Notes: generated by a model not told the origin, from the sequence alone. A stretch of 64,000 nucleotides of DNA from Suilimivivens sp964393865 (GCA_964393865.1 CAYMUW010000009.1:1-64000), one strand, 5' to 3'. Shown: positions 33,838 to 43,903, counted from the stretch's first letter. Program-made: numbers and translations.

Positions 33838-35022
33838 ATGGACGGAATGCTGTCACAGGATGAAATAAATGCGTTGTTAAGCGGCATGGACTTGTCCGGA
33901 GAAACACAGGAAACACAACCGACAGCTACGGAACAGGAAGCGGCAGATGTTGATGAAAGCCTGCTCACATCGGATGAAAGAGATGCTATAGGCGAAATTG
34001 CCAATATCAGTATGGGCTCTTCGGCAACTACTTTGTATTCCCTTGTTAATCGAAAGGTAAATATTACCACTCCAGTGGTAACCCTTGCAAACTGGGATGT
34101 GGTTGTGGGAGATTATGAAAGGCCCTGCGTTTTTATACAGATCAGGTATACCTCGGGTCTGGACGGCTCCAATATCATGGTGCTGAAGGAACATGATGTA
34201 AAGGTTATTACAGATCTGATGATGGGGGGATCCGGAAGCGACGTTGATGGTGAGCTGGGAGAGTTGCATTTAAGCGCCATCTCAGAGGCGATGAACCAGA
34301 TGATGGGTTCTGCAGCCACATCAATGTCCACCATGCTTGGCAAAATGATTGATATCAGTCCTCCGGATGCCAGTCTTGTGAATTTGAATGAGTTTAAGAA
34401 GGCAGGAGAGATTGCTCCTTTTCTGGAAGGAACTTTTGTTAAGATTGCTTTCAGAATGCAGATTGATGATTTGGTAGACAGCACTATTATGCAGCTGTAT
34501 CCCATTGATTTTGCAAAGAGCTTATATGATACTTTTATCTCTACGCAGGAACCACAAGAGGAACCCCGGGAAATGCCTGCACCGGAGCCGATGCCTTATG
34601 TAGCGCCTGTAGCGGAGATGCCGTCAGCATCTATGGAAATGCCACAAATGAATATGCAGGCAGGTGCACAAATGGGTATGCCGATGATGGGAGGCATGCC
34701 GGCCGGGCAGCCGATGAATATGCAGAGTATGAATATTCAGCCTGCACAGTTCCAGAGTTTTCAGGGGAATATGGGAGCTGTGGCCGGGCAGGAAAATATC
34801 GGACTGATCAAAGATGTACCTTTGGAGGTAACGGTAGAGCTTGGCAGAACCAAAAAATCCATTGCCGAAATATTGGACTTCGCACCGGGAACAATCATTG
34901 AATTGGATAAGATAGCCGGTGAACCTATAGATGTATTGGTTAACGGAAAATTTGTTGCAAAGGGCGAGGTTGTTGTAATCGAAGAAAGTTTCGGTATCCG
35001 CGTGACTGAAATAGTAAAATAA
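33838..35022 (+). CDS. fliY: Flagellar motor switch phosphatase FliY
   Basis: This 394-residue protein has a FliM-like N-terminal peptide (MLSQDEINALLSGMD), a CheC-like phosphatase middle domain with both active-site motifs (GEIANISMG and SEAMNQMMG, the E/N pairs needed to remove phosphate from CheY), a Met/Gln/Pro-rich linker (about 240-310), and a C-terminal FliN domain (VELGRTKKSIAEILDFAPGT). The linker is a repetitive stretch. FliY replaces FliN in Firmicutes and combines switch and CheY-P hydrolysis. The start is ATG 33838. Confidence 0.93.
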   Translation: MDGMLSQDEINALLSGMDLSGETQETQPTATEQEAADVDESLLTSDERDAIGEIANISMGSSATTLYSLVNRKVNITTPVVTLANWDVVVGDYERPCVFIQIRYTSGLDGSNIMVLKEHDVKVITDLMMGGSGSDVDGELGELHLSAISEAMNQMMGSAATSMSTMLGKMIDISPPDASLVNLNEFKKAGEIAPFLEGTFVKIAFRMQIDDLVDSTIMQLYPIDFAKSLYDTFISTQEPQEEPREMPAPEPMPYVAPVAEMPSASMEMPQMNMQAGAQMGMPMMGGMPAGQPMNMQSMNIQPAQFQSFQGNMGAVAGQENIGLIKDVPLEVTVELGRTKKSIAEILDFAPGTIIELDKIAGEPIDVLVNGKFVAKGEVVVIEESFGIRVTEIVK

Positions 35023-35040
35023 AAGTTAGGAGAAGAAGAA

Positions 35041-35403
35041 ATGGCAAAAAATATTTTAATTGTTGACGATGCTGCTTTCATGCGTATGATGATTAAGGAC
35101 ATTCTTAGCAAGAATGGTTATAACGTAGTAGGGGAAGCTGAAAACGGCGCAAAGGCTTTTGAAAAATACAATGAATTAAAGCCGGATCTTGTACTTATGG
35201 ATATTACCATGCCAGAAGTGGATGGTATTGCAGCGCTTAAGAAAATTAGGGGCGCCGATTCCAATGCCCAGATTATTATGTGTTCCGCAATGGGACAGCA
35301 GGCAATGGTTATCGAGTCCATTCAGGCCGGCGCAAAGGATTTTATTGTAAAGCCGTTCCAGCCTGACCGTGTGCTGGAAGCAGTTAAAAAGGTTGTGGGT
35401 TAG
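35041..35403 (+). CDS. cheY: Chemotaxis response regulator CheY
   Basis: This 120-residue single receiver domain has the acidic pocket D10/D11 (LIVDDAAFMRMM), the phospho-accepting D54 (VLMDITMPEVDG), S82 in the T/S switch position and K104 (FIVKPF). When phosphorylated by CheA it binds FliM/FliY. The start is ATG 35041, with AGGAGAAGAA. It lies inside the flagellar gene order, as in other Firmicutes. Confidence 0.94.
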   Translation: MAKNILIVDDAAFMRMMIKDILSKNGYNVVGEAENGAKAFEKYNELKPDLVLMDITMPEVDGIAALKKIRGADSNAQIIMCSAMGQQAMVIESIQAGAKDFIVKPFQPDRVLEAVKKVVG

Positions 35404-35404
35404 T

Positions 35405-35773
35405 ATGCTCCTTACCATTACCACAAGGGCTGACAGTTACATTCAGTTTCTTACCGTGCTTATCCTTTTTATTCTGATTCTTGCTGCAACCTATTGGGTT
35501 ACCAGGTGGATTGCCAAGACGCAAAAGGGAAGGACGGGCACGGGTAATCTTGAGGTCATTGAGACCTGCAGAATCTCGTCCAATAAATATGTACAAATTC
35601 TTCGCGCCGGCGAAAAATATATTGTCATTGCGGTTGGGAAGGATGAAATACATATGCTTACGGAGTTGTCGGCGGAGGAGATTGTCGTCAAAGATGGCCC
35701 GGAGGGGCAGACGATGGATTTTGCCGGTGTTTTGGAGAGAGTAAAGAAACTGAAGGAAAAAGAGAAAGACTAA
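35405..35773 (+). CDS. fliO: Flagellar biosynthesis protein FliO
   Basis: This 122-residue small protein has one membrane helix (about 14-32, FLTVLILFILILAATYW) and a basic cytoplasmic domain (ETCRISSNKYVQILRAGEKY, then IVIAVGKDEIHMLTELS), the FliO/FliZ pattern. FliO stabilises FliP during gate assembly. The start is ATG 35405, one base after the cheY stop. FliO proteins are weakly conserved, and the position before fliP is the main support. Confidence 0.85.
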   Translation: MLLTITTRADSYIQFLTVLILFILILAATYWVTRWIAKTQKGRTGTGNLEVIETCRISSNKYVQILRAGEKYIVIAVGKDEIHMLTELSAEEIVVKDGPEGQTMDFAGVLERVKKLKEKEKD

Positions 35774-35786
35774 GGGATAAGGTGCT

Positions 35787-36656
35787 ATGAAGGAAAAAAT
35801 TCCCGCAAAAAGGATTATGAAGCTGATATGCCTGCTGATGACGGTAGGCATATTGTGTATTATTCCCCCCTTAAGCGTTCATGCGACCGTTGACGAGGGA
35901 CTTACGGGTGAGACGGAGACCCGGACCAATATAGAGGAACCGGGCAGTGCAGAAAGCGGTGAAGATCTGCTGGATTTAAACATTGCTAACAGCCTGACCA
36001 TCACCCAGAGCGGGGACAATGGGCAGATCAACGGTACACTGAGAATATTGATTACGTTGACCCTGATCGCACTTGCACCAACGCTGCTGATCATGCTCAC
36101 CTCTTTTACAAGAATAATTATTGTACTCCATTTCACAAGGGCTGCTTTGAATACCCAAACTGCACCGCCGAACCAGGTGCTGATTGGGTTAGCTTTGTTT
36201 TTGACCTTTTTCATCATGAAACCCACTCTTACGCAGGTTTATGATGAGGCAGTGGTACCTTTTGAGGATGGAATTATCTCCCAGGATGAATTTTTTGAAA
36301 AGGGTGTACAGCCGTTTCGGGAATTTATGTATGGGCAGACACAGACAAAGGATGTAAGGCTGTTTTTGGATATCAGCGGTGATGAGTGGGAAAGCGGGTC
36401 TTTGGAGGATATTTCTCTTTCAGTGCTGGTTCCGGCTTTTATCATTGGGGAGCTCAGACAGGCTTTTATTATAGGGTTTATTATTTATATACCTTTTATT
36501 GTTATAGATATGGTTGTAGCATCCACGCTTATGAGTATGGGTATGATGATGCTGCCGCCTACCACTATTTCTATGCCGTTTAAAATACTGCTGTTTGTAT
36601 TGGCTGACGGGTGGAATTTGATTATAGCTAATTTGGTGGAGACATTTTACCGGTAG
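35787..36656 (+). CDS. fliP: Flagellar biosynthetic protein FliP
   Basis: This 289-residue membrane protein is a core gate component with four hydrophobic segments after a signal-peptide-like start (about residues 10-30). It contains the FliP signatures LIMLTSFTRIIIVLHFTRAA, LNTQTAPPNQVLIGLALFLT and FIIGFIIYIPFIVIDMVVA. The start is ATG 35787. Confidence 0.95.
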   Translation: MKEKIPAKRIMKLICLLMTVGILCIIPPLSVHATVDEGLTGETETRTNIEEPGSAESGEDLLDLNIANSLTITQSGDNGQINGTLRILITLTLIALAPTLLIMLTSFTRIIIVLHFTRAALNTQTAPPNQVLIGLALFLTFFIMKPTLTQVYDEAVVPFEDGIISQDEFFEKGVQPFREFMYGQTQTKDVRLFLDISGDEWESGSLEDISLSVLVPAFIIGELRQAFIIGFIIYIPFIVIDMVVASTLMSMGMMMLPPTTISMPFKILLFVLADGWNLIIANLVETFYR

Positions 36657-36678
36657 CGGGTAGAAAGGAAGGGTGAAT

Positions 36679-36948
36679 ATGACAGTAGATGAGGTTACAG
36701 CCATTGCAAGCACAGCGCTTTATCTGGTAATAAAGGTGGCGGCGCCGGTTCTTTTGGTGTCATTGGCTGTTGGTCTTTTGATAAGTATTTTCCAGACGGT
36801 TACGTCTATTCAGGAGCAGACGCTGACCTTTGTGCCGAAGATAGTTGCCGTATTTCTTTCACTCATTGTACTGGGCAACTGGATGCTTACGGAAATGGCG
36901 GGATTTATGACGGAGCTCTGGTCGGATTTCAGTCGTTATGTCAGGTAG
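36679..36948 (+). CDS. fliQ: Flagellar biosynthetic protein FliQ
   Basis: This 89-residue protein has two membrane helices with the family motif LLISIFQTVTSIQEQTLTFV, then PKIVAVFLSLIVLGNWML. FliP/FliQ/FliR form the helical export gate. I chose ATG 36679 (SD GAAGGGTGA 36668-36676); GTG 36673 is also in frame. Confidence 0.93.
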   Translation: MTVDEVTAIASTALYLVIKVAAPVLLVSLAVGLLISIFQTVTSIQEQTLTFVPKIVAVFLSLIVLGNWMLTEMAGFMTELWSDFSRYVR

Positions 36949-36954
36949 CATTCT

Positions 36955-37734
36955 ATGTTGGATTATGCATTTACCTACACGGATTTAGAATATTTTCTGC
37001 TGATACTGGTGAGAGTAACCTGCTTTGTATATGTGGCGCCCTTTTTCAGCATGAGTAATACGCCTCGAAGGATCAGAGTGGGCTTAAGTGTCTTTGTGAC
37101 CATCTTGCTGTATCAGATCGTGCCCCGCGAAGCACTGGAATATGAAACACTGCTGGGTTACCTCATAATCGTGATGAAGGAGGCGGTGACAGGCCTTCTG
37201 ATCGGATTTGGAGCAAATCTGTGCAGCACGGTTGTAGCCTTTGCGGGACAGATTGCGGATATGGAGATGGGGCTTTCCATGGCCAGCATGCTAGATCCGA
37301 CAACCAAAGAAAATTCCACGATTTCCGGTATTTATTATAATTATATGGTTTTACTGATGCTGATGATATCCGGTTTGCACAGCTATCTTTTGAAGGCGCT
37401 TGCGGAGACCTATACACTGATACCGGTAAACGGTGCGATTTTAAGAACTGATGAGATTATGGCTTCCATGGCGGAATTTATGGGAAATTATATTACCATT
37501 GGTTTTCGGGTCTGTTTGCCGATTTTTGCGGTGATGATTATTTTAAATGCGGTACTTGGAATTTTGGCGAAGGTATCGCCCCAGCTGAACATGTTTGCGG
37601 TAGGTATTCAGATGAAGGTTCTGGTGGGAATCAGCATTTTGTTTTTGTCAACAGCAATGCTGCCGGATGCAGCCAACTTTATCTATGATCAAATGAAGCA
37701 TATGGTAGTCTCTTTTGTGGAGGCTATGATGTAG
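36955..37734 (+). CDS. fliR: Flagellar biosynthetic protein FliR
   Basis: This 259-residue protein has several hydrophobic helices and the FliR pattern RVTCFVYVAPFFSMSNTPRR at the start, IGFGANLCSTVVAFAGQIAD in the middle, and LGILAKVSPQLNMFAVGIQM near the end. It completes the FliPQR gate. The start ATG 36955 lies six bases after the fliQ stop, with no strong ribosome binding site, so coupling is likely. Confidence 0.93.
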   Translation: MLDYAFTYTDLEYFLLILVRVTCFVYVAPFFSMSNTPRRIRVGLSVFVTILLYQIVPREALEYETLLGYLIIVMKEAVTGLLIGFGANLCSTVVAFAGQIADMEMGLSMASMLDPTTKENSTISGIYYNYMVLLMLMISGLHSYLLKALAETYTLIPVNGAILRTDEIMASMAEFMGNYITIGFRVCLPIFAVMIILNAVLGILAKVSPQLNMFAVGIQMKVLVGISILFLSTAMLPDAANFIYDQMKHMVVSFVEAMM

Positions 37735-37748
37735 GAGAAGAAGGTTTT

Positions 37749-38876
37749 GTGGAGAATACAGGAATTTATTTAAAATATAATCTTCAGTTCTTTGCAAAGG
37801 ACGGCCCCGGCGGTGAGAAGACGGAGCAGCCCACTGCCAAAAAGCTGGAGGATGCCAGAAAAGAAGGGCAGGTTGCCAAGAGCAAGGAAATTGCCAATGC
37901 ATTTGGCCTTTTGGCACTGTTTCTGGTGCTTAAGCTGTATTTGGGCTCTATGGGGACCCATTTTTTGGAAATGTTTTCAGCGGCCTACACGCAGATTCCC
38001 GATGTGGCAAAGATGTACAACGGCAATCTTCCGGTGGCATCTCTGCAGGTGCTGATCAGAAGCGTGATGCTGCAGATTATCATTATCCTTGCGCCGGTGC
38101 TGCTGGTAGGTGTGGTAGTGGCTTTTGTATGTGATGTGGCACAGGTGAAATGGAAGCCTACCACCAAGCCGCTTCAGCCTAAATTCAGTAAGCTTAATCC
38201 GATTAAGGGCTTCGGGAGGATCTTTTCGGCCAACTCTTTAATGGAATTGGTGAAATCGCTTTTAAAGCTGCTCCTGATAGGGTATATGGTTTATTCTTAT
38301 CTGAAGGACAGAATAGGACAGATTTTCATTCTGTACCATATTTCCTTAAATCAGGCCATTGGTTTAATTGGGGAGACTGTGATTGATCTTGGAATCCGGG
38401 TTGCTGCAGTATATATGATTATAGCCTTCATGGATTTTGCTTATCAAAAATGGAAGTTTAATGAAGACATGAAGATGACCAAGCAGGAAGTGAAGGATGA
38501 GTACAAAAATCAGGAAGGTGATCCTCAGGTCAAGAGCAAGCAAAAGCAGCGTATGAGAGAGGCTTCCATGCGGAGAATGATGCAGCAGCTGCCGGAGGCG
38601 GATGTGGTTATTACCAACCCCACTCATTATGCAGTTGCCATTAAGTATGATCCGGACAAATATGACGCGCCCTATGTGCTGGCCAAGGGTGAAAACTATT
38701 TGGCTCAGCGTATCAAGGATGTTGCCAGAGAAAATAATATTGAGATTGTAGAAAATAAGCCATTGGCGAGAATGCTTTATGCCAATGTGGATATAGGAGA
38801 ATTGGTCCCTCCGGAATTGTATCAGGCGGTAGCTGAGGTTCTTGCCTTTGTATATCACCTGAAAGGGAAAGTATAA
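37749..38876 (+). CDS. flhB: Flagellar export protein and substrate-specificity switch FlhB
   Basis: This 375-residue protein has the typical N-terminus DGPGGEKTEQPTAKKLEDAR, four membrane helices and a cytoplasmic domain with the autocleaved NPTH motif at residues 290-293 (VVITNPTHYAVAIKYD). Cleavage switches export from rod/hook to filament substrates in response to FliK. The start is GTG 37749, with GGAGAAGAAGG upstream. Confidence 0.95.
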   Translation: MENTGIYLKYNLQFFAKDGPGGEKTEQPTAKKLEDARKEGQVAKSKEIANAFGLLALFLVLKLYLGSMGTHFLEMFSAAYTQIPDVAKMYNGNLPVASLQVLIRSVMLQIIIILAPVLLVGVVVAFVCDVAQVKWKPTTKPLQPKFSKLNPIKGFGRIFSANSLMELVKSLLKLLLIGYMVYSYLKDRIGQIFILYHISLNQAIGLIGETVIDLGIRVAAVYMIIAFMDFAYQKWKFNEDMKMTKQEVKDEYKNQEGDPQVKSKQKQRMREASMRRMMQQLPEADVVITNPTHYAVAIKYDPDKYDAPYVLAKGENYLAQRIKDVARENNIEIVENKPLARMLYANVDIGELVPPELYQAVAEVLAFVYHLKGKV

Positions 38877-38927
38877 GAGAAAAGAGTGCCAAATGGCAAA
38901 AGAAATCACGCAGGAAGGAGAATGGGC

Positions 38928-40961
38928 ATGAAAAAAGCGGATATTGCTATAGCCGGGTATATGCTTGCAGCGTTTATTATGATGATCGTGCCTATTCCAA
39001 GCGGGCTTTTGGATGTGCTGCTTGCCTGCAATATTGCGATTGCGTTTACGGTTATGTTTGGAACCATGTTTTCCAAGGAAGTGCTGGATTTATCGTTTTT
39101 CCCGACGATTCTTTTGTTTACCACCATATTCAGAATCGCACTGAATATTTCCTCCACCAGATTGATTCTTACCACAGGAGATCCGGGACAGGTGGTTTCC
39201 GTCTTCGGAAGCTATGTGGGCGGAGGAGATTTGGTAGTCGGTATCATTGTTTTTATCATTCTTTTGCTGGTACAGTTTATGGTTATCAACAAAGGTTCCG
39301 AGAGAGTTGCGGAGGTGACGGCGAGATTTACGCTGGACGCTATGCCCGGTAAGCAGATGGCCATTGATGCGGACTTAAACACCGGCGCCATTACCGATGC
39401 GGAGGCGAAGCTTCGAAGAGATAAGATTCAGGAGGAAGCAAATTTCTTCGGTTCCATGGATGGTGCGGTTAAGTACGTTAAGGGAGATGCAGTGGCAGGC
39501 CTTGTTATTACGGCGGTAAATATCGTAGGCGGTATTGCCATGGGAGTGCTGCGGCAGGGACTGGATTTTTCGGCGGCAGCAAATAAGTATGTAATCCTTA
39601 CCATCGGTGACGGTCTGGTGAGCCAGATCCCCTCGCTTTTGATATCACTCTCCACCGGTATTCTGGTAACCAAGGGCTCCAAGGATGCAGACTTCGGAAC
39701 AGTGCTGATTAGTCAGCTGTTCGGTATTCCCAAGGTGCTTTATATTGTGGGAGCGATTATTGCGGGCTTAGGCGTGATTACACCGCTGCCTGATATTATC
39801 TTTATTGCACTTGGATTGATTTTTGTCGTTACAGGCCGCATGATTGCGGGAACCATAGAAACCGCTCAGATTGAAAGTGAAATAGGCGCAGAGGAGGCGG
39901 CCGCAGAAGAGATCAGGCAGCCGGAAAACGTAAACAGTCTTTTGCAGGTGGACCCTATTGAACTGGAGTTTGGTTACGGTATCATTCCGCTGGCCGATGT
40001 AAATCAGGGCGGCGATCTTTTGGACCGTGTAGTTATGATCAGAAGGCAGATTGCATTGGAGCTTGGTACGGTTGTTCCGATTATCAGACTTCGTGATAAC
40101 ATACAGCTGAATCCCAATCAATATATTATTAAGATTAAAGGAATACAGGTCAGCGAAGGTGAGATTTTGTTTGACCATTATATGGCAATGAATCCGGGAT
40201 ATGTTGAGGAAGAAATTACCGGAATTCCCACTTTTGAACCCTCCTTTCACCTGCCCGCAATCTGGATTACGGAAGGGCAGAGGGAACGTGCGGAAAGCAT
40301 GGGCTATACGGTAGTGGACCCGCCGTCCATTATAGCAACCCATTTGACAGAAATAATCAGGCAGTATATTTCCGAACTGCTTACAAGACAGGATGTGCAG
40401 AATTTGGTCAACAATCTGCGCGAAACCAATCCGTCGCTTGTGGAGGAGCTGGTGCCCAAGCTTTTGGGACTGGGTGAGATACAGAAGGTATTGCAAAATC
40501 TGTTGAAGGAGGGAATATCCATCCGTGATCTTCTCACGATTTTTGAAACTCTTGCGGATTATGCGTCTACCACAAGGGATACGGATATTTTGACGGAATA
40601 TGTACGGCAAAGCCTGAAGAGAGCAATTTCCAGCAAATTTTTTTCTGCCAATGAAACCACCAGTGTGGTTACGCTGGACCCGAAGCTGGAACAGGATATT
40701 ATGGCAAGCGTGAAGCAGACAGAGACAGGCGCATATTTGACTCTTGATCCTGAAAAGACCAAGGTAATCATGAAATCGGTAGAAAACGAGGTCGGCAAGC
40801 TGGAAAGCCTTGGCAAGAACCCTATCATTATCACATCTCCGATTGTGCGAATGTATTTTAAGCGGCTGACGGAGGATTACTATAAGGATTTAATCGTAGT
40901 ATCTTACAATGAGATAGAAAGCAACATTGAATTACAGTCTGTAGGAATGGTGACAGCATGA
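38928..40961 (+). CDS. flhA: Flagellar export gate protein FlhA
   Basis: This 677-residue protein has eight hydrophobic segments in the first half, with conserved RIALNISSTRLIL and ERVAEVTARFTLDAMPGKQM; the cytoplasmic half binds chaperone-substrate complexes. The start is ATG 38928, 7 nt after AGGAAGGAG (38912-38920); the in-frame frame extension upstream is not conserved. It overlaps flhF by 4 bp. Confidence 0.96.
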   Translation: MKKADIAIAGYMLAAFIMMIVPIPSGLLDVLLACNIAIAFTVMFGTMFSKEVLDLSFFPTILLFTTIFRIALNISSTRLILTTGDPGQVVSVFGSYVGGGDLVVGIIVFIILLLVQFMVINKGSERVAEVTARFTLDAMPGKQMAIDADLNTGAITDAEAKLRRDKIQEEANFFGSMDGAVKYVKGDAVAGLVITAVNIVGGIAMGVLRQGLDFSAAANKYVILTIGDGLVSQIPSLLISLSTGILVTKGSKDADFGTVLISQLFGIPKVLYIVGAIIAGLGVITPLPDIIFIALGLIFVVTGRMIAGTIETAQIESEIGAEEAAAEEIRQPENVNSLLQVDPIELEFGYGIIPLADVNQGGDLLDRVVMIRRQIALELGTVVPIIRLRDNIQLNPNQYIIKIKGIQVSEGEILFDHYMAMNPGYVEEEITGIPTFEPSFHLPAIWITEGQRERAESMGYTVVDPPSIIATHLTEIIRQYISELLTRQDVQNLVNNLRETNPSLVEELVPKLLGLGEIQKVLQNLLKEGISIRDLLTIFETLADYASTTRDTDILTEYVRQSLKRAISSKFFSANETTSVVTLDPKLEQDIMASVKQTETGAYLTLDPEKTKVIMKSVENEVGKLESLGKNPIIITSPIVRMYFKRLTEDYYKDLIVVSYNEIESNIELQSVGMVTA

Positions 40962-42244
40962 TTATTAAGAAATTTCAAGGAAAAACAGAAGCGGAAGCGG
41001 TAGAAAGCGCCAAAAAGGAACTGGGTAATAAGGTGGTAATCATGAATGTACGCAATGTAAAGCGTAAGGGGATTTTCAGTTTTCTTATGCCGCAGCTTGT
41101 GGAGGTTACAGTGGCGCTTGAAAACGAGCAGGAGCGTATACCGATCCCAGCCATCCGCCGGGAAGAAATTGCGCAGCCGCTTGTGGCGGGAATTGCCGCA
41201 GGAGCCGCTAAGCAGGATAAGGCGCCTGAAGCCGTAACGGGGAACGGAGTAAGTGCGGAAAGCGGGGATGCCGTTGCCGGAACGGGAAGCATACAGCCGG
41301 GAAACGGTGTCTTTGAGGATAGGATAAAGGACAACAGCGCCATTGAAGAAAAGCTTGACAGCTTACATACGCTTTTGGAGCAGCAGCTCCAAAAGCCCGT
41401 GGAAGCAAAGGAAGAGCCGACGGAAAAGGAGCAGGAAGTTACGGAGCTGGAACGTTTTATGAAGCTGCTTTATAACACCATGCTGGATAATGAGGTGCAG
41501 GAGCTTTATGCGAACCAGATTATTGATGAGACAGAGAATAACAGCAAGCCCAATATGCCTTTTGATTATGCACTGGCAAATGCCTATCAGAGGATGATCC
41601 TGAAATTCGGGAAGCCGGTAGGTATCCAATCGTCGGAAAAAGGGCCGAAGGTAGTATTTTTTGTGGGGCCGACCGGTGTAGGGAAAACCACTACCATTGC
41701 CAAAATTGCTTCCAAGTTCAGTGTGGAGGAGGGCAAAAAGGTAGCGCTTCTTACTGCGGATACCTACAGAATTGCGGCGGCAGAGCAGCTTCGTACCTAT
41801 GCAAATATTCTGGAGGTTCCTTTCCGGGTTATTTATTCCATCGAAGAGGTGGAGCAGGCGCTGCGTGATTTCAAGGACTATGGTTTTATATTGGTGGATA
41901 CCGCAGGACATTCTCATCATAATGAACCGCAGAAAGAAACCATGAACAGCTTCATACATTCCGTGGACGGACTGGCGGAAAAGGAGGTATTTCTTGTACT
42001 TTCCGCAACTACAAAATATCGGGATCTGCTCAGTATTGCCGATGCTTATTCGGCAATCTCGGATTACAAGCTGATTTTTACCAAACTGGATGAGACAACC
42101 ACCCTGGGAAATCTTCTTAATTTAAAACTTTATACAGGTGCGCCTTTGTCCTATGTAACCTGCGGACAAAATGTACCGGATGATATTGAAATGTTTAATC
42201 CGCAAAAGACGGTGAAGCAGCTTCTTGGCGGTAGGAAAAATTAG
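40958..42244 (+). CDS. flhF: Flagellar biosynthesis regulator FlhF (SRP-type GTPase)
   Basis: This 428-residue protein has a basic N-terminal region, a variable Glu/Lys/Pro-rich linker (about 60-165) and a C-terminal NG domain with P-loop GPTGVGKTTTIAKIAS (about 236-252), the RxxAAxQL motif (YRIAAAEQLRTYA) and VDTAGHSHHN. FlhF sets flagellar placement and number together with FlhG, the next gene. In Gram-positives it is not essential for flagella in all cases. The ATG overlaps the flhA stop. Confidence 0.92.
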   Translation: MIIKKFQGKTEAEAVESAKKELGNKVVIMNVRNVKRKGIFSFLMPQLVEVTVALENEQERIPIPAIRREEIAQPLVAGIAAGAAKQDKAPEAVTGNGVSAESGDAVAGTGSIQPGNGVFEDRIKDNSAIEEKLDSLHTLLEQQLQKPVEAKEEPTEKEQEVTELERFMKLLYNTMLDNEVQELYANQIIDETENNSKPNMPFDYALANAYQRMILKFGKPVGIQSSEKGPKVVFFVGPTGVGKTTTIAKIASKFSVEEGKKVALLTADTYRIAAAEQLRTYANILEVPFRVIYSIEEVEQALRDFKDYGFILVDTAGHSHHNEPQKETMNSFIHSVDGLAEKEVFLVLSATTKYRDLLSIADAYSAISDYKLIFTKLDETTTLGNLLNLKLYTGAPLSYVTCGQNVPDDIEMFNPQKTVKQLLGGRKN

Positions 42245-42273
42245 TGAAATAAACAGGCGAATGAGGAAAATAC

Positions 42274-43164
42274 ATGGATCAGGCACAGCAGTTAAGAAAT
42301 ATCATTAAGGCAGGAGCTACGCCGCATAACAGACCACTTGCAAGAGTTATTACGGTAACCAGCGGTAAAGGTGGTGTGGGAAAATCGAATACGGCTATTA
42401 ATCTGGCTATTCAATTCCGTAAAATGGGACAGAGGGTCATTATTTTGGATGCGGATTTCGGACTTGCCAATATTGAGATTATGTTTGGCACGGTACCCGA
42501 ACACAATTTATATGATCTGATTTATAAGGGAAAGAATATCCGGGATATTATTACCTATGGGCCTATGGATGTAGGTTTTATCTCGGGGGGCTCCGGAATT
42601 GCCGGAATGTCTAATTTAAGCAGGGATTATCTTGTTTATATCATTCAAAATCTGGCGGAGCTGGATGCCATGGCTGACATTATTATTGTAGATACAGGAG
42701 CGGGAATTTCCGATGCCGTATTGGAGTTTTTGGTGGCAAGCAGTGAAGTTCTGCTTGTGACTACGCCGGAACCTACATCTATTACGGATTCTTATTCGCT
42801 GCTCAAGGCTCTTTGCAAGCATCCAAGGTTTTCCAGTGAGGTGCTGCAGATTAAGGTGATTGCAAACAAGGTGGATTCCCAGGAGGAGGGACAGATACTG
42901 TTTAATAAATTAAATACAGTGGTAAGCTGTTATCTGAAGCTGTCCATTACCTATTTGGGAGCGATTCCTCAGGATGCACAGCTTTCCAAGGCGGTGATGC
43001 AGCAGATGCCGGTATCCATACAGACGCCTCATGCAAAATCAGCGGTGGCTTATGAAAGGCTTGCAGCCCGATTGATGAATAAGGAGCTGAATCAGGATGT
43101 AAAAAAACGGGGAATGGCAGCCTTCTTTTCCCATATCGTAACAGGTAAAATAATAAATTCATAA
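42274..43164 (+). CDS. flhG: Flagellum site-determining protein FlhG (YlxH, MinD-like ATPase)
   Basis: This 296-residue ParA/MinD-type ATPase has a deviant Walker A (SGKGGVGKSNTAINLA, residues 31-46), switch segments LDADFGLANIEIMFG and IIVDTGAGIS, and a C-terminal amphipathic helix for membrane attachment. FlhG controls FlhF activity and C-ring assembly. An N-terminal activating segment (DQAQQLRNIIK) is conserved in FlhG. The start is ATG 42274. Confidence 0.93.
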   Translation: MDQAQQLRNIIKAGATPHNRPLARVITVTSGKGGVGKSNTAINLAIQFRKMGQRVIILDADFGLANIEIMFGTVPEHNLYDLIYKGKNIRDIITYGPMDVGFISGGSGIAGMSNLSRDYLVYIIQNLAELDAMADIIIVDTGAGISDAVLEFLVASSEVLLVTTPEPTSITDSYSLLKALCKHPRFSSEVLQIKVIANKVDSQEEGQILFNKLNTVVSCYLKLSITYLGAIPQDAQLSKAVMQQMPVSIQTPHAKSAVAYERLAARLMNKELNQDVKKRGMAAFFSHIVTGKIINS

Positions 43165-43177
43165 GGAGGTAAAAGGC

Positions 43178-43903
43178 ATGTTATCAAAGTATGTAGTACC
43201 GGGCAATAAAATAGAGATGCAGGCTGTGGAGCGTGCAAAGTATATTGATGATACTGAGAAAAAGAAGGTATATCAGACTCAGGTATGTGATATTTTATCT
43301 GAGGATCAGCTGGAGATATATATGCCGATAGAGAAATCAAAATTAATTCTGCTACCGGTAAATGCGGAATATGATTTATATTTTTATACCCCTACGGGTT
43401 TATATCAATGCTTTGCAAATGTAATAGACAGATACAAGACGAATAACCAATTTATTCTTTTGATGGAGCTGACCAGCAACCTGCGCAAATTTCAGCGTCG
43501 GGAATATTATCGTTTAAGCTGTGCGTTGGAAATGAGTTCCCGGCCTTTGGAAAAGGAAGAAATAGAAGCCGTAGAAAAGAGAAGAAATTATCTGGTTCCG
43601 GGACTGCCTCTGAAGAGAAGCGTGATTGTTGATATCAGCGGCGGCGGTATCAGATTTGTAGGCAATTATGCTTATGAACCGGAAAGTCTGGTATGCTGTA
43701 AATATAATCTTGTGACCGACGGAAATGCAAAGGAATATACATTGGTGTCCAAGGTATTGACGGTCAGGGAGTTGGATGACAGACCGGGAGTTTACGAGCA
43801 TCGGGCACAGTATATTAATATTGATACTGCTGAGCGCGAGGAAATTATCAAATTTATTTTTGAAGAAGAGCGAAAGAACAGAAAGCAGGAAAAAGGTTTG
43901 TAA
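43178..43903 (+). CDS. YcgR/PilZ-domain c-di-GMP receptor
   Basis: This 241-residue protein has an N-terminal YcgR-type domain and a C-terminal PilZ domain with the ligand motifs: FQRREYYRLS (RRxxxR, about residues 105-115) and DISGGGIRF (about 150-158, D/NxSxxG). Such proteins bind c-di-GMP and slow the motor (YpfA/DgrA and MotI in Bacillus). It lies between flhG and cheB and is translated from ATG 43178, with AAGGAGGTAAAAGGC. Confidence 0.85.
   Translation: MLSKYVVPGNKIEMQAVERAKYIDDTEKKKVYQTQVCDILSEDQLEIYMPIEKSKLILLPVNAEYDLYFYTPTGLYQCFANVIDRYKTNNQFILLMELTSNLRKFQRREYYRLSCALEMSSRPLEKEEIEAVEKRRNYLVPGLPLKRSVIVDISGGGIRFVGNYAYEPESLVCCKYNLVTDGNAKEYTLVSKVLTVRELDDRPGVYEHRAQYINIDTAEREEIIKFIFEEERKNRKQEKGL

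Noticed and set aside
39768..40610. - strand ORF (280 codons) opposite flhA
   Set aside because: Shadow of the well-conserved flhA.
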